The notes: a model not told the origin generated them from the letters alone. Positions 1 to 7,301 are shown, counted from the first letter of the stretch. The stretch: DNA of 10,143 nucleotides from Methanocellales archaeon (GCA_030616565.1 JAUWXC010000016.1:1-10143); one strand, 5' to 3'. Made by a program: numbers and translations.

Positions 1-565
1 CGATCAGCTGGAGTATCGTGCCTTTTTCGCCGGCGAAGTGAATCATCTCTTCTACCTCATGGTCATTGACACCTCTCATGACGACCATGTTCAGCTTGAC
101 CGGCGTTAAATCGTTGGCAATTGCAGCCTCTATTCCATTAATCGCTTGCTGTAAGCAGTCTCTGCCCGTGATTATCTCATACCTCTCAGCATCCAACACA
201 TCAAGGCTGATGTTGACCCTGCGCAGACCAGCATCTCTGATATCGCTCGCATAACGGTCTAACAATATTCCATTGGTGGTCATCGATATCTCTTTCATAT
301 AATTGGATGCGCACTGGACGATCTCGCAGATGTCATCCCGTAAAAGCGGCTCCCCGCCGGTCAGTTTAAGTTTTTCAATTCCAACTTTGCCTCCAATCTC
401 TACGATTTTCTCAATCTCGGCTGGATTCATCTCTCCATTGGAAGATTTTTGTCCTTCGTTGTGACAGTAAAAGCAGCGCAGGTTACATCGCTGTGTAACT
501 GAGATGCGCAGGCTGTTGACATCTCTGCCGAATCTATCCTGCATGGGATATGCTAAACTCAGCAT
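1..565 (-). CDS. moaA: GTP 3',8-cyclase MoaA, N-terminal part (runs off left edge)
   Basis: This frame is open from an ATG at 565-563 to the window edge and gives the first 188 residues; MoaA is usually about 300-330 residues, so the C-terminal cluster domain lies outside. MoaA is a radical SAM enzyme that rearranges GTP in the first step of molybdopterin synthesis. The SAM-cluster motif CNLRCFYC is at residues 27-34 (Cys27, Cys31, Cys34), just after the family signature DRFGR..SLRISVT. The SAM-binding GGEPL is at 70-74 and TTNG follows further on. A second in-frame Met at residue 8 (544-542) is an alternative start; neither has a clear ribosome binding site, so the message may be leaderless or nearly so. 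It is divergent from the small membrane gene at 658. In a methanogen the cofactor would serve formylmethanofuran or formate dehydrogenase (inference). Confidence 0.93.
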   Translation of the reverse strand, partial: MLSLAYPMQDRFGRDVNSLRISVTQRCNLRCFYCHNEGQKSSNGEMNPAEIEKIVEIGGKVGIEKLKLTGGEPLLRDDICEIVQCASNYMKEISMTTNGILLDRYASDIRDAGLRRVNISLDVLDAERYEIITGRDCLQQAINGIEAAIANDLTPVKLNMVVMRGVNDHEVEEMIHFAGEKGTILQLI

Positions 566-580
566 AACGGTTAAACTTTT

Positions 581-626
581 CTATTTTAATCGACCATTCT
601 CGAAAAAGAGAAAAGATAATATAAGC
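581..626. promoter_or_regulatory. Divergent promoter region with TATA-like elements
   Basis: An A/T-rich stretch between two divergent genes. AATATAAG (618-625, plus) reads as CTTATATT on the minus strand, so one TATA-like element could serve either direction. On the plus strand it lies about 33-40 bases before the ATG at 658, which leaves a very short leader that still includes the ribosome binding site. For moaA a second element, ATTAAAATAG on the minus strand (590-581), lies close enough to the start at 565 to suggest a leaderless transcript. These are read by eye; transcription start sites are not known. Confidence 0.45.
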
Positions 627-646
627 GAATGACAATCACTTTGTCA

Positions 647-653
647 AGGTGAT
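647..653 (+). promoter_or_regulatory. Ribosome binding site that selects the ATG at 658
   Basis: AGGTGAT is complementary to the archaeal 16S rRNA 3' end. It lies 4 bases before ATG 658-660 and overlaps the in-frame GTG at 649, which therefore cannot be the start it serves. Confidence 0.7.
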
Positions 654-657
654 AGGA

Positions 658-894
658 ATGGTCAAGGGCGTAAAAGTGGAGAAGGGCATCAAATTCTACG
701 TGATTGGATTGTTGCTGGCGGCGCTGGGCGTACTCTGTGTCTTGGGATTTTTGGTGCATGAATCGCTTACTACTGTGATGGTGGCGGGCGCAGGCTTCGG
801 TTTGATCTTCTTAGGAGTGCTTTCACTGTTGTGGGGCATATACTCGGAGTATAAAGAAACGGGGTCTATCAAAGGGGCATTGGGTTTGGAGTAG
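658..894 (+). CDS. Small two-helix membrane protein, function unknown
   Basis: A 78-residue protein. I do not recognise the family. A basic N-terminus (MVKGVKVEKG) is followed by two hydrophobic segments at about residues 12-33 and 38-62, joined by a short loop containing HESLTT, then a charged C-terminal tail (YSEYKETGSIKGALGLE). That is the shape of a small hairpin membrane protein. The start is ATG 658 because AGGTGAT sits 4 bases upstream; an in-frame GTG at 649 would add three residues but overlaps that site. It is transcribed away from moaA and in the same direction as vhtGAC, but 173 bases and a separate TATA box lie between, so it is probably not part of the hydrogenase operon. There is no sequence basis for a link to hydrogenase maturation or assembly. 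Confidence 0.7.
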   Translation: MVKGVKVEKGIKFYVIGLLLAALGVLCVLGFLVHESLTTVMVAGAGFGLIFLGVLSLLWGIYSEYKETGSIKGALGLE

Positions 895-917
895 GTCAGC
901 AGATACACCCACTCATG

Positions 918-963
918 CTAATAGTCAATGACATATTTTGACTAATATCCTGGGATTAGTATT
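918..963. repeat. Cluster of overlapping inverted repeats upstream of the vht TATA box
   Basis: TAGTCAA (922-928) and TTGACTA (938-944) form a perfect 7-base inverted repeat with a 9-base spacer. ACTAAT (941-946) and ATTAGT (955-960) form a second one that shares the ACTA of the first. Seen together, three related half-sites alternate in orientation: TTGACTATTAG (928-918, minus), TTGACTAATAT (938-948, plus) and AATACTAATCC (963-953, minus). The cluster ends about 20 bases before the TATA box, where archaeal activators commonly bind. It is a candidate operator for the hydrogenase operon; the binding protein is unknown. Confidence 0.45.
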
Positions 964-980
964 CAGACGAAATCTTAAAC

Positions 981-989
981 CTTATATAC
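981..989 (+). promoter_or_regulatory. TATA box of the vhtGAC operon
   Basis: CTTATATAC matches an archaeal TATA box and is preceded by an A/purine-rich stretch (969-979) that could be the TFB recognition element. A start about 25 bases downstream would fall near 1008-1015 and give a leader of about 55 bases before vhtG, containing the stem-loop at 1019-1047. Confidence 0.65.
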
Positions 990-1018
990 CTTTACCTCAC
1001 ATCCTTTTTATTTGAGTA

Positions 1019-1047
1019 ATTGATAATTGCCACTGGTGGTTATCAAT
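1019..1047 (+). promoter_or_regulatory. Stem-loop or palindrome in the vhtG leader
   Basis: ATTGATAA (1019-1026) and TTATCAAT (1040-1047) are perfect inverted repeats with a 13-base spacer. Within the spacer CCA (1030-1032) can pair with TGG (1037-1039) around the loop CTGG, so an RNA would form an 11-pair hairpin with a three-base bulge on the 5' side. It ends 9 bases before the vhtG ribosome binding site and lies just downstream of the expected transcription start. It could act as an RNA structure in the leader or as a DNA operator. Confidence 0.5.
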
Positions 1048-1055
1048 ACGAGCTT

Positions 1056-1064
1056 AGGAGGGAT
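1056..1064 (+). promoter_or_regulatory. Ribosome binding site of vhtG
   Basis: AGGAGGGAT ends 3 bases before ATG 1068-1070. It decides the vhtG start against the longer frame that opens with TTG at 1020, which would run through the leader hairpin and put 16 residues before the Tat signal. Confidence 0.8.
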
Positions 1065-1067
1065 TTA

Positions 1068-2192
1068 ATGAAAAACCTAAAACACATGGACATTCTAAAG
1101 TTGGACAGGCGGTCATTTCTCAAACTGGCAGCGAGCATGGGTGCTGCCACGTTTTTGGGAACGTACAAGGCAGACATCGTCAGAGCGCTTGAATTGAGTG
1201 GTACAAATGTTGTGTGGTTGGAGGGCGCAGATTGTTGTGGCTGCACAGAATCGTTCCTCAACGCCACATATCCAGATGTCATACAGGCAATCACAAAGCT
1301 AAGTGTACACATTGGTTACCACGAAACCCTGATGATGCAGCAAGGCGTTTTCGTGGACGGAAGATTGGTCGGCACTTCAGAGCTGAACTCAGAACTGGCT
1401 CTTGAGGAATACATGACCGGAGAAAAGCCACTGGACGTATTGGTCATAGAGGGAGCGATCGCAGACGGACCAGAGGGCTCGGGCATGTATACCACAGTAG
1501 GAGGGAATCCGTTCAAGGAAATGGTCCAGCGATGTGCTGCCAAAGCCTCATACGTTGTCGCTTTTGGTATGTGCGCGACATACGGTGGCATTCCGGCGGC
1601 GAGAGGCTCTGTAACCGACAATATGGGCGCGCAGTTCTTACAAACGACGAAAGGCGGAACTCTCGGTGCAGATTATACATCTGGAGCAGGTCTGCCAGTA
1701 GTAAACATTCCTGGTTGCCCAGCACATCCAGACTGGATAATGTTAACATTGGCGGCGATCATTCTTGGCAAGGGCGGACTCATCGAATTGGATCGGTACA
1801 ACAGACCAACCGCGTTCTTCCCACCAGATAACACCATACACGAGAACTGTCCAAAGCGTGGCTTCTATGATCTCGGTCAACTAGCCACAGACTTCGGAGA
1901 ATACGAAAAATGCCTGTGGAAGCTAGGATGCAAGGCACCATATACACATGCTGATTGCGCGATCCGCAAATGGAATAACCAGTTGAACATGTGCACTCAA
2001 GCAGGCTCACCGTGCATAGGTTGCGTGCAACCAGGATTCCCAGATAGCACAAGTCCGTTCTACGTGGAGATGGAGAAAGTACCGACGCTGGTAGGCGTGG
2101 ACATAAACACCATAGCCAAAGCGGCTATAGGCGCAGCTGCAATCGGCGTGGGAGCGCATGCAGTGCGCAGAATAGCCATGAAGGAGGAATGA
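1068..2192 (+). CDS. vhtG: Methanophenazine-type [NiFe] hydrogenase, small subunit VhtG (Tat-exported)
   Basis: A 374-residue electron-transfer subunit with three Fe-S clusters. The N-terminus carries a twin-arginine signal, DRRSFLKL (13-20), then a hydrophobic stretch, so the folded heterodimer should be exported by Tat. Cluster ligands have group 1 hydrogenase spacing. Proximal: Cys56, Cys59 (in DCCGCTES), Cys169 (GMCATYGG) and Cys217 (GCPAHP). Distal: His258, Cys261, Cys282, Cys288. Medial 3Fe-4S: Cys297, Cys316, Cys319. A moderately hydrophobic C-terminal segment (about 349-366) followed by RR could anchor it in the membrane, as in HyaA-type subunits. Cys57 is an extra cysteine within the proximal motif. 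The two extra cysteines of oxygen-tolerant enzymes are absent: the first position is Gly58 and the second, near residue 174, is Gly. Its stop is close to vhtA, which shares its operon. Assignment as Vht rather than another group 1 enzyme rests on the gene order G-A-C and the archaeal context. Confidence 0.93.
   Translation: MKNLKHMDILKLDRRSFLKLAASMGAATFLGTYKADIVRALELSGTNVVWLEGADCCGCTESFLNATYPDVIQAITKLSVHIGYHETLMMQQGVFVDGRLVGTSELNSELALEEYMTGEKPLDVLVIEGAIADGPEGSGMYTTVGGNPFKEMVQRCAAKASYVVAFGMCATYGGIPAARGSVTDNMGAQFLQTTKGGTLGADYTSGAGLPVVNIPGCPAHPDWIMLTLAAIILGKGGLIELDRYNRPTAFFPPDNTIHENCPKRGFYDLGQLATDFGEYEKCLWKLGCKAPYTHADCAIRKWNNQLNMCTQAGSPCIGCVQPGFPDSTSPFYVEMEKVPTLVGVDINTIAKAAIGAAAIGVGAHAVRRIAMKEE
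2181..2187 (+). promoter_or_regulatory. Ribosome binding site that bears on the vhtA start
   Basis: AAGGAGG lies inside the last codons of vhtG. It leaves 10 bases to the ATG at 2198 but only one base to the ATG at 2189 that overlaps the vhtG stop, so 2198 is the more plausible start. Confidence 0.6.
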
Positions 2193-2197
2193 GCAAG

Positions 2198-4006
2198 ATG
2201 GCAACAGTAGTAGTTGATCCACTGACAAGGATTGAGGGACACTTGAGACTTACGGCCGAAGTCGACAACGGTACGATCACGGATGCACACAGCTCTGGGA
2301 CGATGTACAGGGGATTTGAACAGATTCTCAAGGGCAGGGATCCAAGGGATGCATCTAGAATAACGCAGCGCATATGTGGAGTATGTCCTACCTGTCATGC
2401 GATTACATCGGTCAATGCGTTAGATGATGCGTTCGGCATAGCAGAATACATACCAAAGGATGCGCTGGTTGTGAGAAACATCATGCAGGGTCTGAACGCC
2501 GTAGCCAGTCATGCGACGCATATATACGTGCTCTGGTTGCCGGATCTAGCGAACCCAACATACAAGTCGATTCTGGAGACGATCGATCTAAAGCCGGTCT
2601 GGGACGAACTCGTGGGCAGATTCGCACCGATCAGTTATTCCATAAAAGGTAAAGCAGTTCCACTAGGGAGCTCTTACTTGGCAGCCATACCAGAGAAGAA
2701 GGCGTTACAAGAGGCAGAAACCGTGTTGGGAGGCAAGATGCCCCACCAGACGACATCCATCGTGGGCGGAGTTACCTGCAAACCAACCGTCGCAGACATA
2801 GGCAGGATCGCATCCTACTACGTAAGGGTCATGGACTTCGTCAACCATTACGTTCTAGGACTGGACGCGCTTGGCGTAACAAGCGACCCGTTGGAAACTG
2901 CCGATAAATGGCTTGAACTTACACACGACGTCAGCAAGGACAAGGCAGTGGCAAATGTGTTGGACATATTAGGTGGTTTGCCAACCGATGACTTCTCCAG
3001 AGAAGCAGGATGGGGCGACATACCATTGTTTGCAGCGTTCGGCTCAGAGCTCATAGGAGAAACATTGCTAGGATTGCCAGCCAGCTTGAAGCTGGACACG
3101 ATAGGCGGATATCCAGTGGACCCAACGAAGATCGGCTTCCTTTCGTATGGTGTATACTATGACATCAAAGAGGGATACGATCCAACCAGCCCGAAGGGTG
3201 AACGACTCATCACATCCGGCTTCACAAGCGGCGATCTCAAGTATGAAGAGTTCGATCATAACAATGTGACAGAGCATGTGGCACACTCGTTCTACACGAG
3301 CGGCAATGACCTGCATCCATGGAGCGGAGAGACAGAGCCCGTTAAAACAGCAGCCGAAATCAAATACGATGATTCGACCGCAAAGTACAGCTGGTTGAAG
3401 GCGCCACGATACAAGGGAATACCATGTGAGGTAGGACCACTAGCGAGAATGATCAATATACAAGAGCCTTTGGTCATGGGGCTGGCAGAGACATTCTTAG
3501 CCAACGGCTACTCGCCTGCAAACGTCTACACCAGAATGCTGGCAAGGGCACAAGAGACGATCATCCTGGCTAGGGAGCTCAAGAAGTGGGTGCTAGTCGA
3601 CTTGGATCCGAACGGCAAATTCTACACGCACGCAGATCTATCGATGGCCAAGAACAGCAAGGGCGTAGGTCTCTGGGAAGCTCCAAGAGGCGCATTGGGA
3701 CACTGGATCGTGACCGATGGCAACTCAAAGATCAAGAGCTACCAACCAGTGGTTCCAACGACATGGAACGCATGTCCAAGGGATGCCAATGGCAAACTGG
3801 GTCCGATCGAGCTAGCGCTCGTGGGCAGCAAGGTCGGTCCGGTTGGCAACGTATTGAGCACGCTGGGCGCAATATCGTTATCCCAGGAGAACGAGAACCC
3901 GACAGGCATATTCCACATAGGCAGATCATACGACCCATGCCTCGCCTGTGCGGTGCACACGATCGACAAGAAGACCAACAAGAAATACGAGCTCAGGTTG
4001 CTCTAG
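2198..4006 (+). CDS. vhtA: Methanophenazine-type [NiFe] hydrogenase, large (catalytic) subunit VhtA
   Basis: A 602-residue subunit holding the Ni-Fe site that splits H2. The N-terminal signature [11 protein letters not shown] is at 7-17. The L1 motif [10 protein letters not shown] is at 58-67, giving ligands Cys60 and Cys63. EAPRG near residue 492 supplies the conserved active-site arginine. The L2 motif DPCLACAVH is at 579-587, with ligands Cys581 and Cys584. Fifteen residues follow His587, the tail that a HyaD/VhtD-type endopeptidase removes after nickel insertion. It has no signal peptide and should be carried out by the Tat signal of VhtG. The ATG at 2189 overlaps the vhtG stop and would add three residues, but ribosome-binding-site spacing and family start favour 2198. 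Odd point: Cys66 precedes the conserved His67, where Ser, Thr or Ala is usual. VhtD is not encoded next to it. Confidence 0.94.
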   Translation: MATVVVDPLTRIEGHLRLTAEVDNGTITDAHSSGTMYRGFEQILKGRDPRDASRITQRICGVCPTCHAITSVNALDDAFGIAEYIPKDALVVRNIMQGLNAVASHATHIYVLWLPDLANPTYKSILETIDLKPVWDELVGRFAPISYSIKGKAVPLGSSYLAAIPEKKALQEAETVLGGKMPHQTTSIVGGVTCKPTVADIGRIASYYVRVMDFVNHYVLGLDALGVTSDPLETADKWLELTHDVSKDKAVANVLDILGGLPTDDFSREAGWGDIPLFAAFGSELIGETLLGLPASLKLDTIGGYPVDPTKIGFLSYGVYYDIKEGYDPTSPKGERLITSGFTSGDLKYEEFDHNNVTEHVAHSFYTSGNDLHPWSGETEPVKTAAEIKYDDSTAKYSWLKAPRYKGIPCEVGPLARMINIQEPLVMGLAETFLANGYSPANVYTRMLARAQETIILARELKKWVLVDLDPNGKFYTHADLSMAKNSKGVGLWEAPRGALGHWIVTDGNSKIKSYQPVVPTTWNACPRDANGKLGPIELALVGSKVGPVGNVLSTLGAISLSQENENPTGIFHIGRSYDPCLACAVHTIDKKTNKKYELRLL

Positions 4007-4014
4007 GTGGTATC

Positions 4015-4728
4015 ATGGCAGAGCAAATAGTGGAAAGATGGAACAAGCCAATGATGGCTATGCACTGGATCCACATGGTTACATGCATAATACTGATCAT
4101 CACGGGCTTCCGCATCTACCTGGGGTGGGGCTTTCCTTCCACCTATTCACAGGCAAGAGCATTACACATGGTTGCAGTGTGTGGATTTCTGGTGGCGAAC
4201 TGCGTACTACTGCCATATGCCATGATCGCCGGCGGTCTTAGGCGCGAGATGAAGCTAGTAATGTTTGCTAGGGAGGATGCACGTCGGCTAAAGGCTGCAG
4301 TTCTCAACTTCTTTGATAAGAAAAAGAAGTATCCAACGCTCACCACATATAACGCAGCAACGGGTCACTATGAGAGCAAGAGCCATCCGATAACGAAGAT
4401 ACTGATACCACTAGAGGGAATCGCACTCATCCTCATCACGGTGACCGGCATCGTGATGTACAACCCCAACTGGACGATCTTTGGCATCAACCTGGGCGCA
4501 GCCATAATGAGCGTTGCGACCCGCATAGGAGCGGTCTTCGGGTTGGGTGGAGCGGTCTTCTGCAGAGCGTTGCACCTCGGCGTGATGTACTACTTTGTCT
4601 TGGACATCTTCATACACGTTGGCATATTGCAGGCAGATCCAAAGCTCAAGCAGGCATGGAAAGCGATGTTTCTCACGGGCAAAGAAGATATAAAAGCATC
4701 AGGATACGCCAAAATTGTAAAGAAATAG
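4015..4728 (+). CDS. vhtC: Hydrogenase cytochrome b subunit VhtC
   Basis: A 237-residue dihaem membrane cytochrome that takes electrons from the VhtG clusters and passes them to methanophenazine or a similar carrier. It begins with MAEQIVERWNKPMMAMHWIHM, less than the typical lead-in of the family, and has hydrophobic segments at about 19-38, 51-72, 128-148, 153-178 and 185-205. Candidate haem ligands are His17 or His20, His51, His187 and His201; the last pair is 14 residues apart, as in the HydC/HyaC family. A cytoplasmic loop (about 75-125) is rich in Lys and Arg. The start at 4015 is set by AGGTGG (4005-4010), four bases upstream and overlapping the vhtA stop; the same frame is open well upstream but only as a shadow of vhtA. 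It is the last gene of the operon, ending just before a terminator. Confidence 0.9.
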   Translation: MAEQIVERWNKPMMAMHWIHMVTCIILIITGFRIYLGWGFPSTYSQARALHMVAVCGFLVANCVLLPYAMIAGGLRREMKLVMFAREDARRLKAAVLNFFDKKKKYPTLTTYNAATGHYESKSHPITKILIPLEGIALILITVTGIVMYNPNWTIFGINLGAAIMSVATRIGAVFGLGGAVFCRALHLGVMYYFVLDIFIHVGILQADPKLKQAWKAMFLTGKEDIKASGYAKIVKK

Positions 4729-4731
4729 GGA

Positions 4732-4770
4732 GGGGGAAAAGGAAATCCCCTTTTTCTTCTTTTATTTTTT
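4732..4770 (+). terminator. Terminator after vhtC, between convergent operons
   Basis: GGGGA (4733-4737) pairs with TCCCC (4746-4750) around an 8-base purine loop, followed directly by a pyrimidine run that is almost all T (4751-4770). This is a good terminator for vhtGAC. The hairpin also lies just beyond the end of the oppositely transcribed eha operon, but the minus-strand side has only a scattered T-rich tail, so bidirectional use is uncertain. Confidence 0.75.
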
Positions 4771-4772
4771 AA

Positions 4773-5084
4773 TTAATTCGCACTCACTGCTATTTCTTTT
4801 CTCACTAGGGCTCCAAATTTACAGACATTGATGCACTGATGGCACCGTATGCATCTTCCCACATTTATCACAGGCGTCGGCTTCTCATCTACGTGTGAGA
4901 GTGTAATCGCTTCTGGTACTGGACAGATTGTTACGCATGCTTTACATTCCGTGCATCCTTCTACTACAACCGGAAAATCCCTAAATCTTGGTGGAGTTGG
5001 CACTGGTTTCGTTTTTGCGAACAGGAAGTTCTTAATCCATTCCAATCTTGCGAATTCGTGTAGGTACCATATTAGCGAAGACAT
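4773..5084 (-). CDS. 2x[4Fe-4S] ferredoxin subunit of the energy-converting hydrogenase
   Basis: A 103-residue iron-sulfur protein with two complete ferredoxin motifs: Cys44, 47, 50, 54 (CTECKAC...CP) and Cys78, 81, 84, 88 (CIRCHQC...C). A 40-residue N-terminal arm (rich in W, F and ending in TPPRFRDFP) precedes them, as in NuoI-, EchF- or MbhN-type subunits that dock on the membrane module. It should carry electrons between soluble ferredoxin and the proximal cluster of EhaN. The start is 3 bases after the ehaO stop, with AGGGATGAT overlapping that stop as ribosome binding site, so it is translationally linked. It stands where Eha of Methanothermobacter has polyferredoxins (EhaP, EhaQ) with many more clusters; I give no symbol for that reason. 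It is the last gene before the convergent terminator. Confidence 0.85.
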   Translation of the reverse strand: MSSLIWYLHEFARLEWIKNFLFAKTKPVPTPPRFRDFPVVVEGCTECKACVTICPVPEAITLSHVDEKPTPVINVGRCIRCHQCINVCKFGALVRKEIAVSAN

Positions 5085-5087
5085 GAA

Positions 5088-6182
5088 TCATCCCTCTGTG
5101 CACGCTATACATGGGTCGATGCTGGCGTAAATCGCCACAGCGTCGGCTATTGACGGAGATCCAGCAAGCATATATCCAACACAACTCTCCAGGTTTAGTC
5201 TGGTAGGAGTTCTGATCGTGATGTCATCGATTTTTCCAGCACTATCTGTCTTTACGAAATATTTGAGCTCGCCTCTGGGCGCCTCACCGCTGTGGAACCC
5301 CTCACCAGCTTTCACCTTGCCACGATTTTTGATATCCCCTTCTGGCAGGTTATCTATGGCGTCTCTGATGAGGTCCATGGACTGGAAGATTTCGTCGAAC
5401 CTTATCAGGACTCTTGCTGTATTGTCCCCCTCTTTTCTTGAGATTGCTTTGAAGTCGAAGATATCTCTATATGTGGGGTGTCTAAGTCTCCAGTCGGATT
5501 CTGGGTGACCTGAGCCCCTGGCAACAGGACCTACTGCAGGAACTTTTGTTGCATCCTCATAAGAGAGAACGCCGATGCCCTTTGACCTGAGCTGCAGCAG
5601 CGGTCCATGTGCGAACATCCCCCTGTATCTCCTTACTCTCGGCTCCATCTTGTCAAGCGTCTCTAATATCATTTTCAACTGATGATCTTCAACATCCCAT
5701 CTCACGCCGCCAAGGACGTTCCAGGTCATGTGCACCCTGTTACCGCTCACTATCTCCAATGCATCCATCGAATTCTCTCGAACATCAAGCATGTACATCG
5801 CGAGCGTTTCGTGCTCGATACCAAGGAAATAAGACACGTTTGCTATAAGGTGGCTCTGTATCCTGTCCAGCTCGTTGACGATGACACGTAGATATTTTGC
5901 CCTGGGTGTTGGCTCGACATCGGAAATCTTCTCAAGGGTCTCTATGAACGTCATGCAATGGATGTTGGAACATATGCCGCAGACCCTTTCTGCAAGATAG
6001 ACGGCTTTGTTCCACGGTTTGCCTTTTAGGATTCTTTCTATTCCTCGGTGCATATATCCCAGTTCCACCTCAGCATCGACCACTCTCTCGCCCTCTGTGT
6101 GCAATTTAATCCTCAGCGGCTCTTTTAGCGCTGGGTGTAGAGGGCCGATTGGTATGGATACGTCAACGTTTTTTTCAGTCAC
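5088..6182 (-). CDS. ehaO: Energy-converting hydrogenase A, large (catalytic) subunit EhaO
   Basis: A 364-residue [NiFe] group 4 large subunit, related to NuoD but with both Ni-binding cysteine pairs present: Cys68 and Cys71 in [11 protein letters not shown], and Cys358 and Cys361 in DPCIAC at the C-terminus. A true hydrogenase is therefore expected, not a complex I subunit. The protein ends three residues after the second pair (TEG), so there is no C-terminal tail for a maturation protease to remove, as in Ech-type enzymes. It opens with [11 protein letters not shown], typical of the NuoD/group 4 family, and contains GEAPRGEL late in the chain. The start is GTG 6182-6180, which overlaps the ehaN stop as GTGA, with AAGGAGG seven bases upstream. 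It pairs with EhaN on the cytoplasmic side of the membrane. Confidence 0.92.
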   Translation of the reverse strand: MTEKNVDVSIPIGPLHPALKEPLRIKLHTEGERVVDAEVELGYMHRGIERILKGKPWNKAVYLAERVCGICSNIHCMTFIETLEKISDVEPTPRAKYLRVIVNELDRIQSHLIANVSYFLGIEHETLAMYMLDVRENSMDALEIVSGNRVHMTWNVLGGVRWDVEDHQLKMILETLDKMEPRVRRYRGMFAHGPLLQLRSKGIGVLSYEDATKVPAVGPVARGSGHPESDWRLRHPTYRDIFDFKAISRKEGDNTARVLIRFDEIFQSMDLIRDAIDNLPEGDIKNRGKVKAGEGFHSGEAPRGELKYFVKTDSAGKIDDITIRTPTRLNLESCVGYMLAGSPSIADAVAIYASIDPCIACTEG

Positions 6183-6640
6183 TTGTTTGCCTCCTTTTTG
6201 TCATAGTCCTTGAATACGATGGGTGCCACTCCCAGAATCGCATCCAGTATTTCACTCGGCCTGGGTGGACATCCTGGTATCTCGGCAGCCACAGGTATGA
6301 AGTTTTTAAGCGGTGGATGAGTTCGCTTCCCCTCTTGGTCGAATATCCCTCCCGAGCATGCGCACGCTCCAATGGCAACGACCACTTTCGGCTCCGGAAC
6401 CTTATCATAAAGCTCCTTCAGCTTTGTCTTCCACTGCTCGGTAACGCAACCGGTTATTAGCAGGACGTCTGCCTCTCTTGGATTCGGATGGTGTACGAAG
6501 ATACCATATTGTTCTATGTCATATCTTGGACAAATGGTTGCAAGAACCTCGATGCTACAGCCATTACAGCTACCCGTGTCGACGTAAGTCACGTGGAACG
6601 ATTTCCTACGCACGAAGTTTTTGAGCTTATCGGTGATCAT
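6179..6640 (-). CDS. ehaN: Energy-converting hydrogenase A, small subunit EhaN
   Basis: A 153-residue group 4 hydrogenase small subunit of the NuoB type, bearing one proximal [4Fe-4S] cluster. Ligands are Cys25 and Cys28 ([10 protein letters not shown]), Cys93 (GACACSGG) and Cys124 (GCPPRP). There is no signal peptide and no distal or medial cluster region, in contrast to VhtG. It takes electrons from the ferredoxin subunit and passes them to the Ni-Fe site of EhaO. The ATG overlaps the ehaM stop as ATGA, with AAGGGGGAT upstream inside ehaM; its own stop overlaps the ehaO start. Extra cysteines at 65 and 95 are near the cluster motifs; whether they matter is unknown. Confidence 0.92.
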   Translation of the reverse strand: MITDKLKNFVRRKSFHVTYVDTGSCNGCSIEVLATICPRYDIEQYGIFVHHPNPREADVLLITGCVTEQWKTKLKELYDKVPEPKVVVAIGACACSGGIFDQEGKRTHPPLKNFIPVAAEIPGCPPRPSEILDAILGVAPIVFKDYDKKEANK

Positions 6641-7038
6641 TTTCGTATCCCCCTTATTTTCTCCCTAACTACATCCTTGGCATCTTCTAGTGCTTTTTCA
6701 TAGGGCTTGCCAAACCACACCACACTCTCCACCAGATCCTTCGTTATCTCCGCCACATCCTCCTCTGAGATTAGCTTGAGAGCATCGCACAGCAGGGTCA
6801 ATCGTAGGTCGAGATCTACCTTTTTCTCCAGGCAAGCGCTCCAGTTCTGCTCTGACCTGGAATGAATACCCATCAATCCTGCCATGTCGAGTTTTTTCAT
6901 TATACAATCTTCGAACTCCTCTTGTGGAATTTTGTACAGCTTCGCGAGAGGCTCGACGACATCCTTTTGGTATCTGTAGCTCTTCAGCTTCCATCTCTTC
7001 ATCTCCGTAAGGTCATAACTCTTCGCTACGGGCGTCAT
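6637..7038 (-). CDS. ehaM: EhaM-like soluble subunit
   Basis: A 133-residue hydrophilic, mostly helical protein with no membrane segment. The position between the small membrane subunits and ehaN/ehaO, the size, and the soluble nature match EhaM (the DUF1959 family as I recall it). Its biochemical role is not known; a structural or assembly role in the hydrophilic arm is a guess. The start at ATG 7038 overlaps the stop of the preceding gene as ATGA, and GGGGGGTGG lies just upstream. The frame also runs on upstream to 7095, but that part is inside the preceding membrane gene and has no signal. Three cysteines (residues 45, 68, 84) do not form a recognisable cluster motif. Confidence 0.8.
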   Translation of the reverse strand: MTPVAKSYDLTEMKRWKLKSYRYQKDVVEPLAKLYKIPQEEFEDCIMKKLDMAGLMGIHSRSEQNWSACLEKKVDLDLRLTLLCDALKLISEEDVAEITKDLVESVVWFGKPYEKALEDAKDVVREKIRGIRK

Positions 7039-7301
7039 GTCGCCACCCCCCATACGAAGTACGAGGCTAATACAAATCCACCTAGCACCAGCCACATGAA
7101 CAAGACCTCCAGTTTCTCAGAGAACTTTGCTCCGCCCTCTGAAAGGGGTGTCATTAACAGGAGTAAAACTCCCAGAAGCACTACGCACGCAATCATTGCT
7201 GGAGCGTGATATATGCTTCCATAGGATCTCACTACTTCTGCTACTGCCACTAGGAATGGTATCGCTGCAACCAAGAGGCACATGGAGACGAATCTTCTCA
7301 T
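7035..7301 (-). CDS. Small membrane subunit at the EhaK/EhaL position
   Basis: An 88-residue protein with three predicted membrane segments at about 7-24, 34-51 and 65-87. It is joined to ehaJ and ehaM by ATGA overlaps on both sides, and its ribosome binding site AGGAGTGAT lies in the end of ehaJ. In Methanothermobacter two small genes, ehaK and ehaL, stand between ehaJ and ehaM; here there is one. I cannot tell from the sequence which of the two it is, so I give no symbol. It probably belongs to the membrane arm of the complex. Confidence 0.78.
   Translation of the reverse strand: MRRFVSMCLLVAAIPFLVAVAEVVRSYGSIYHAPAMIACVVLLGVLLLLMTPLSEGGAKFSEKLEVLFMWLVLGGFVLASYFVWGVAT

Noticed and set aside
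66..254. Plus-strand open frame inside moaA
   Set aside because: It is the shadow of the minus-strand moaA, which has the CNLRCFYC and GGEPL motifs.
1020..1067. Longer VhtG starting at TTG 1020
   Set aside because: This part covers the leader hairpin and has no ribosome binding site; AGGAGGGAT before ATG 1068 and the expected distance to the Tat motif favour the shorter protein.
1236..1605. Oxygen-tolerant 4Fe-3S proximal cluster in VhtG
   Set aside because: The extra cysteine is at the position after the first ligand, not at the one before the second ligand, and the second supernumerary cysteine near residue 174 is glycine.
3586..4014. Open frame upstream of VhtC that would give a 380-residue fusion
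   Set aside because: It lies fully inside vhtA in another frame, is low-complexity and polar, and a good ribosome binding site with ATG at 4015 starts the true cytochrome b.
4849..5130. Plus-strand open frame of 93 residues opposite the ferredoxin gene
   Set aside because: It is antisense to a ferredoxin with two perfect cysteine motifs and has no ribosome binding site or family features.
5088..6640. Complex I (NuoB/NuoD) subunits instead of hydrogenase
   Set aside because: The large subunit keeps both CxxC pairs that bind nickel, which NuoD lacks, and no NADH or F420H2 input gene is present.
7039..7095. Upstream extension of EhaM
   Set aside because: It overlaps the end of the preceding membrane gene; the ATG at 7038 in an ATGA overlap, with a G-rich ribosome binding site, fits the rest of the operon.
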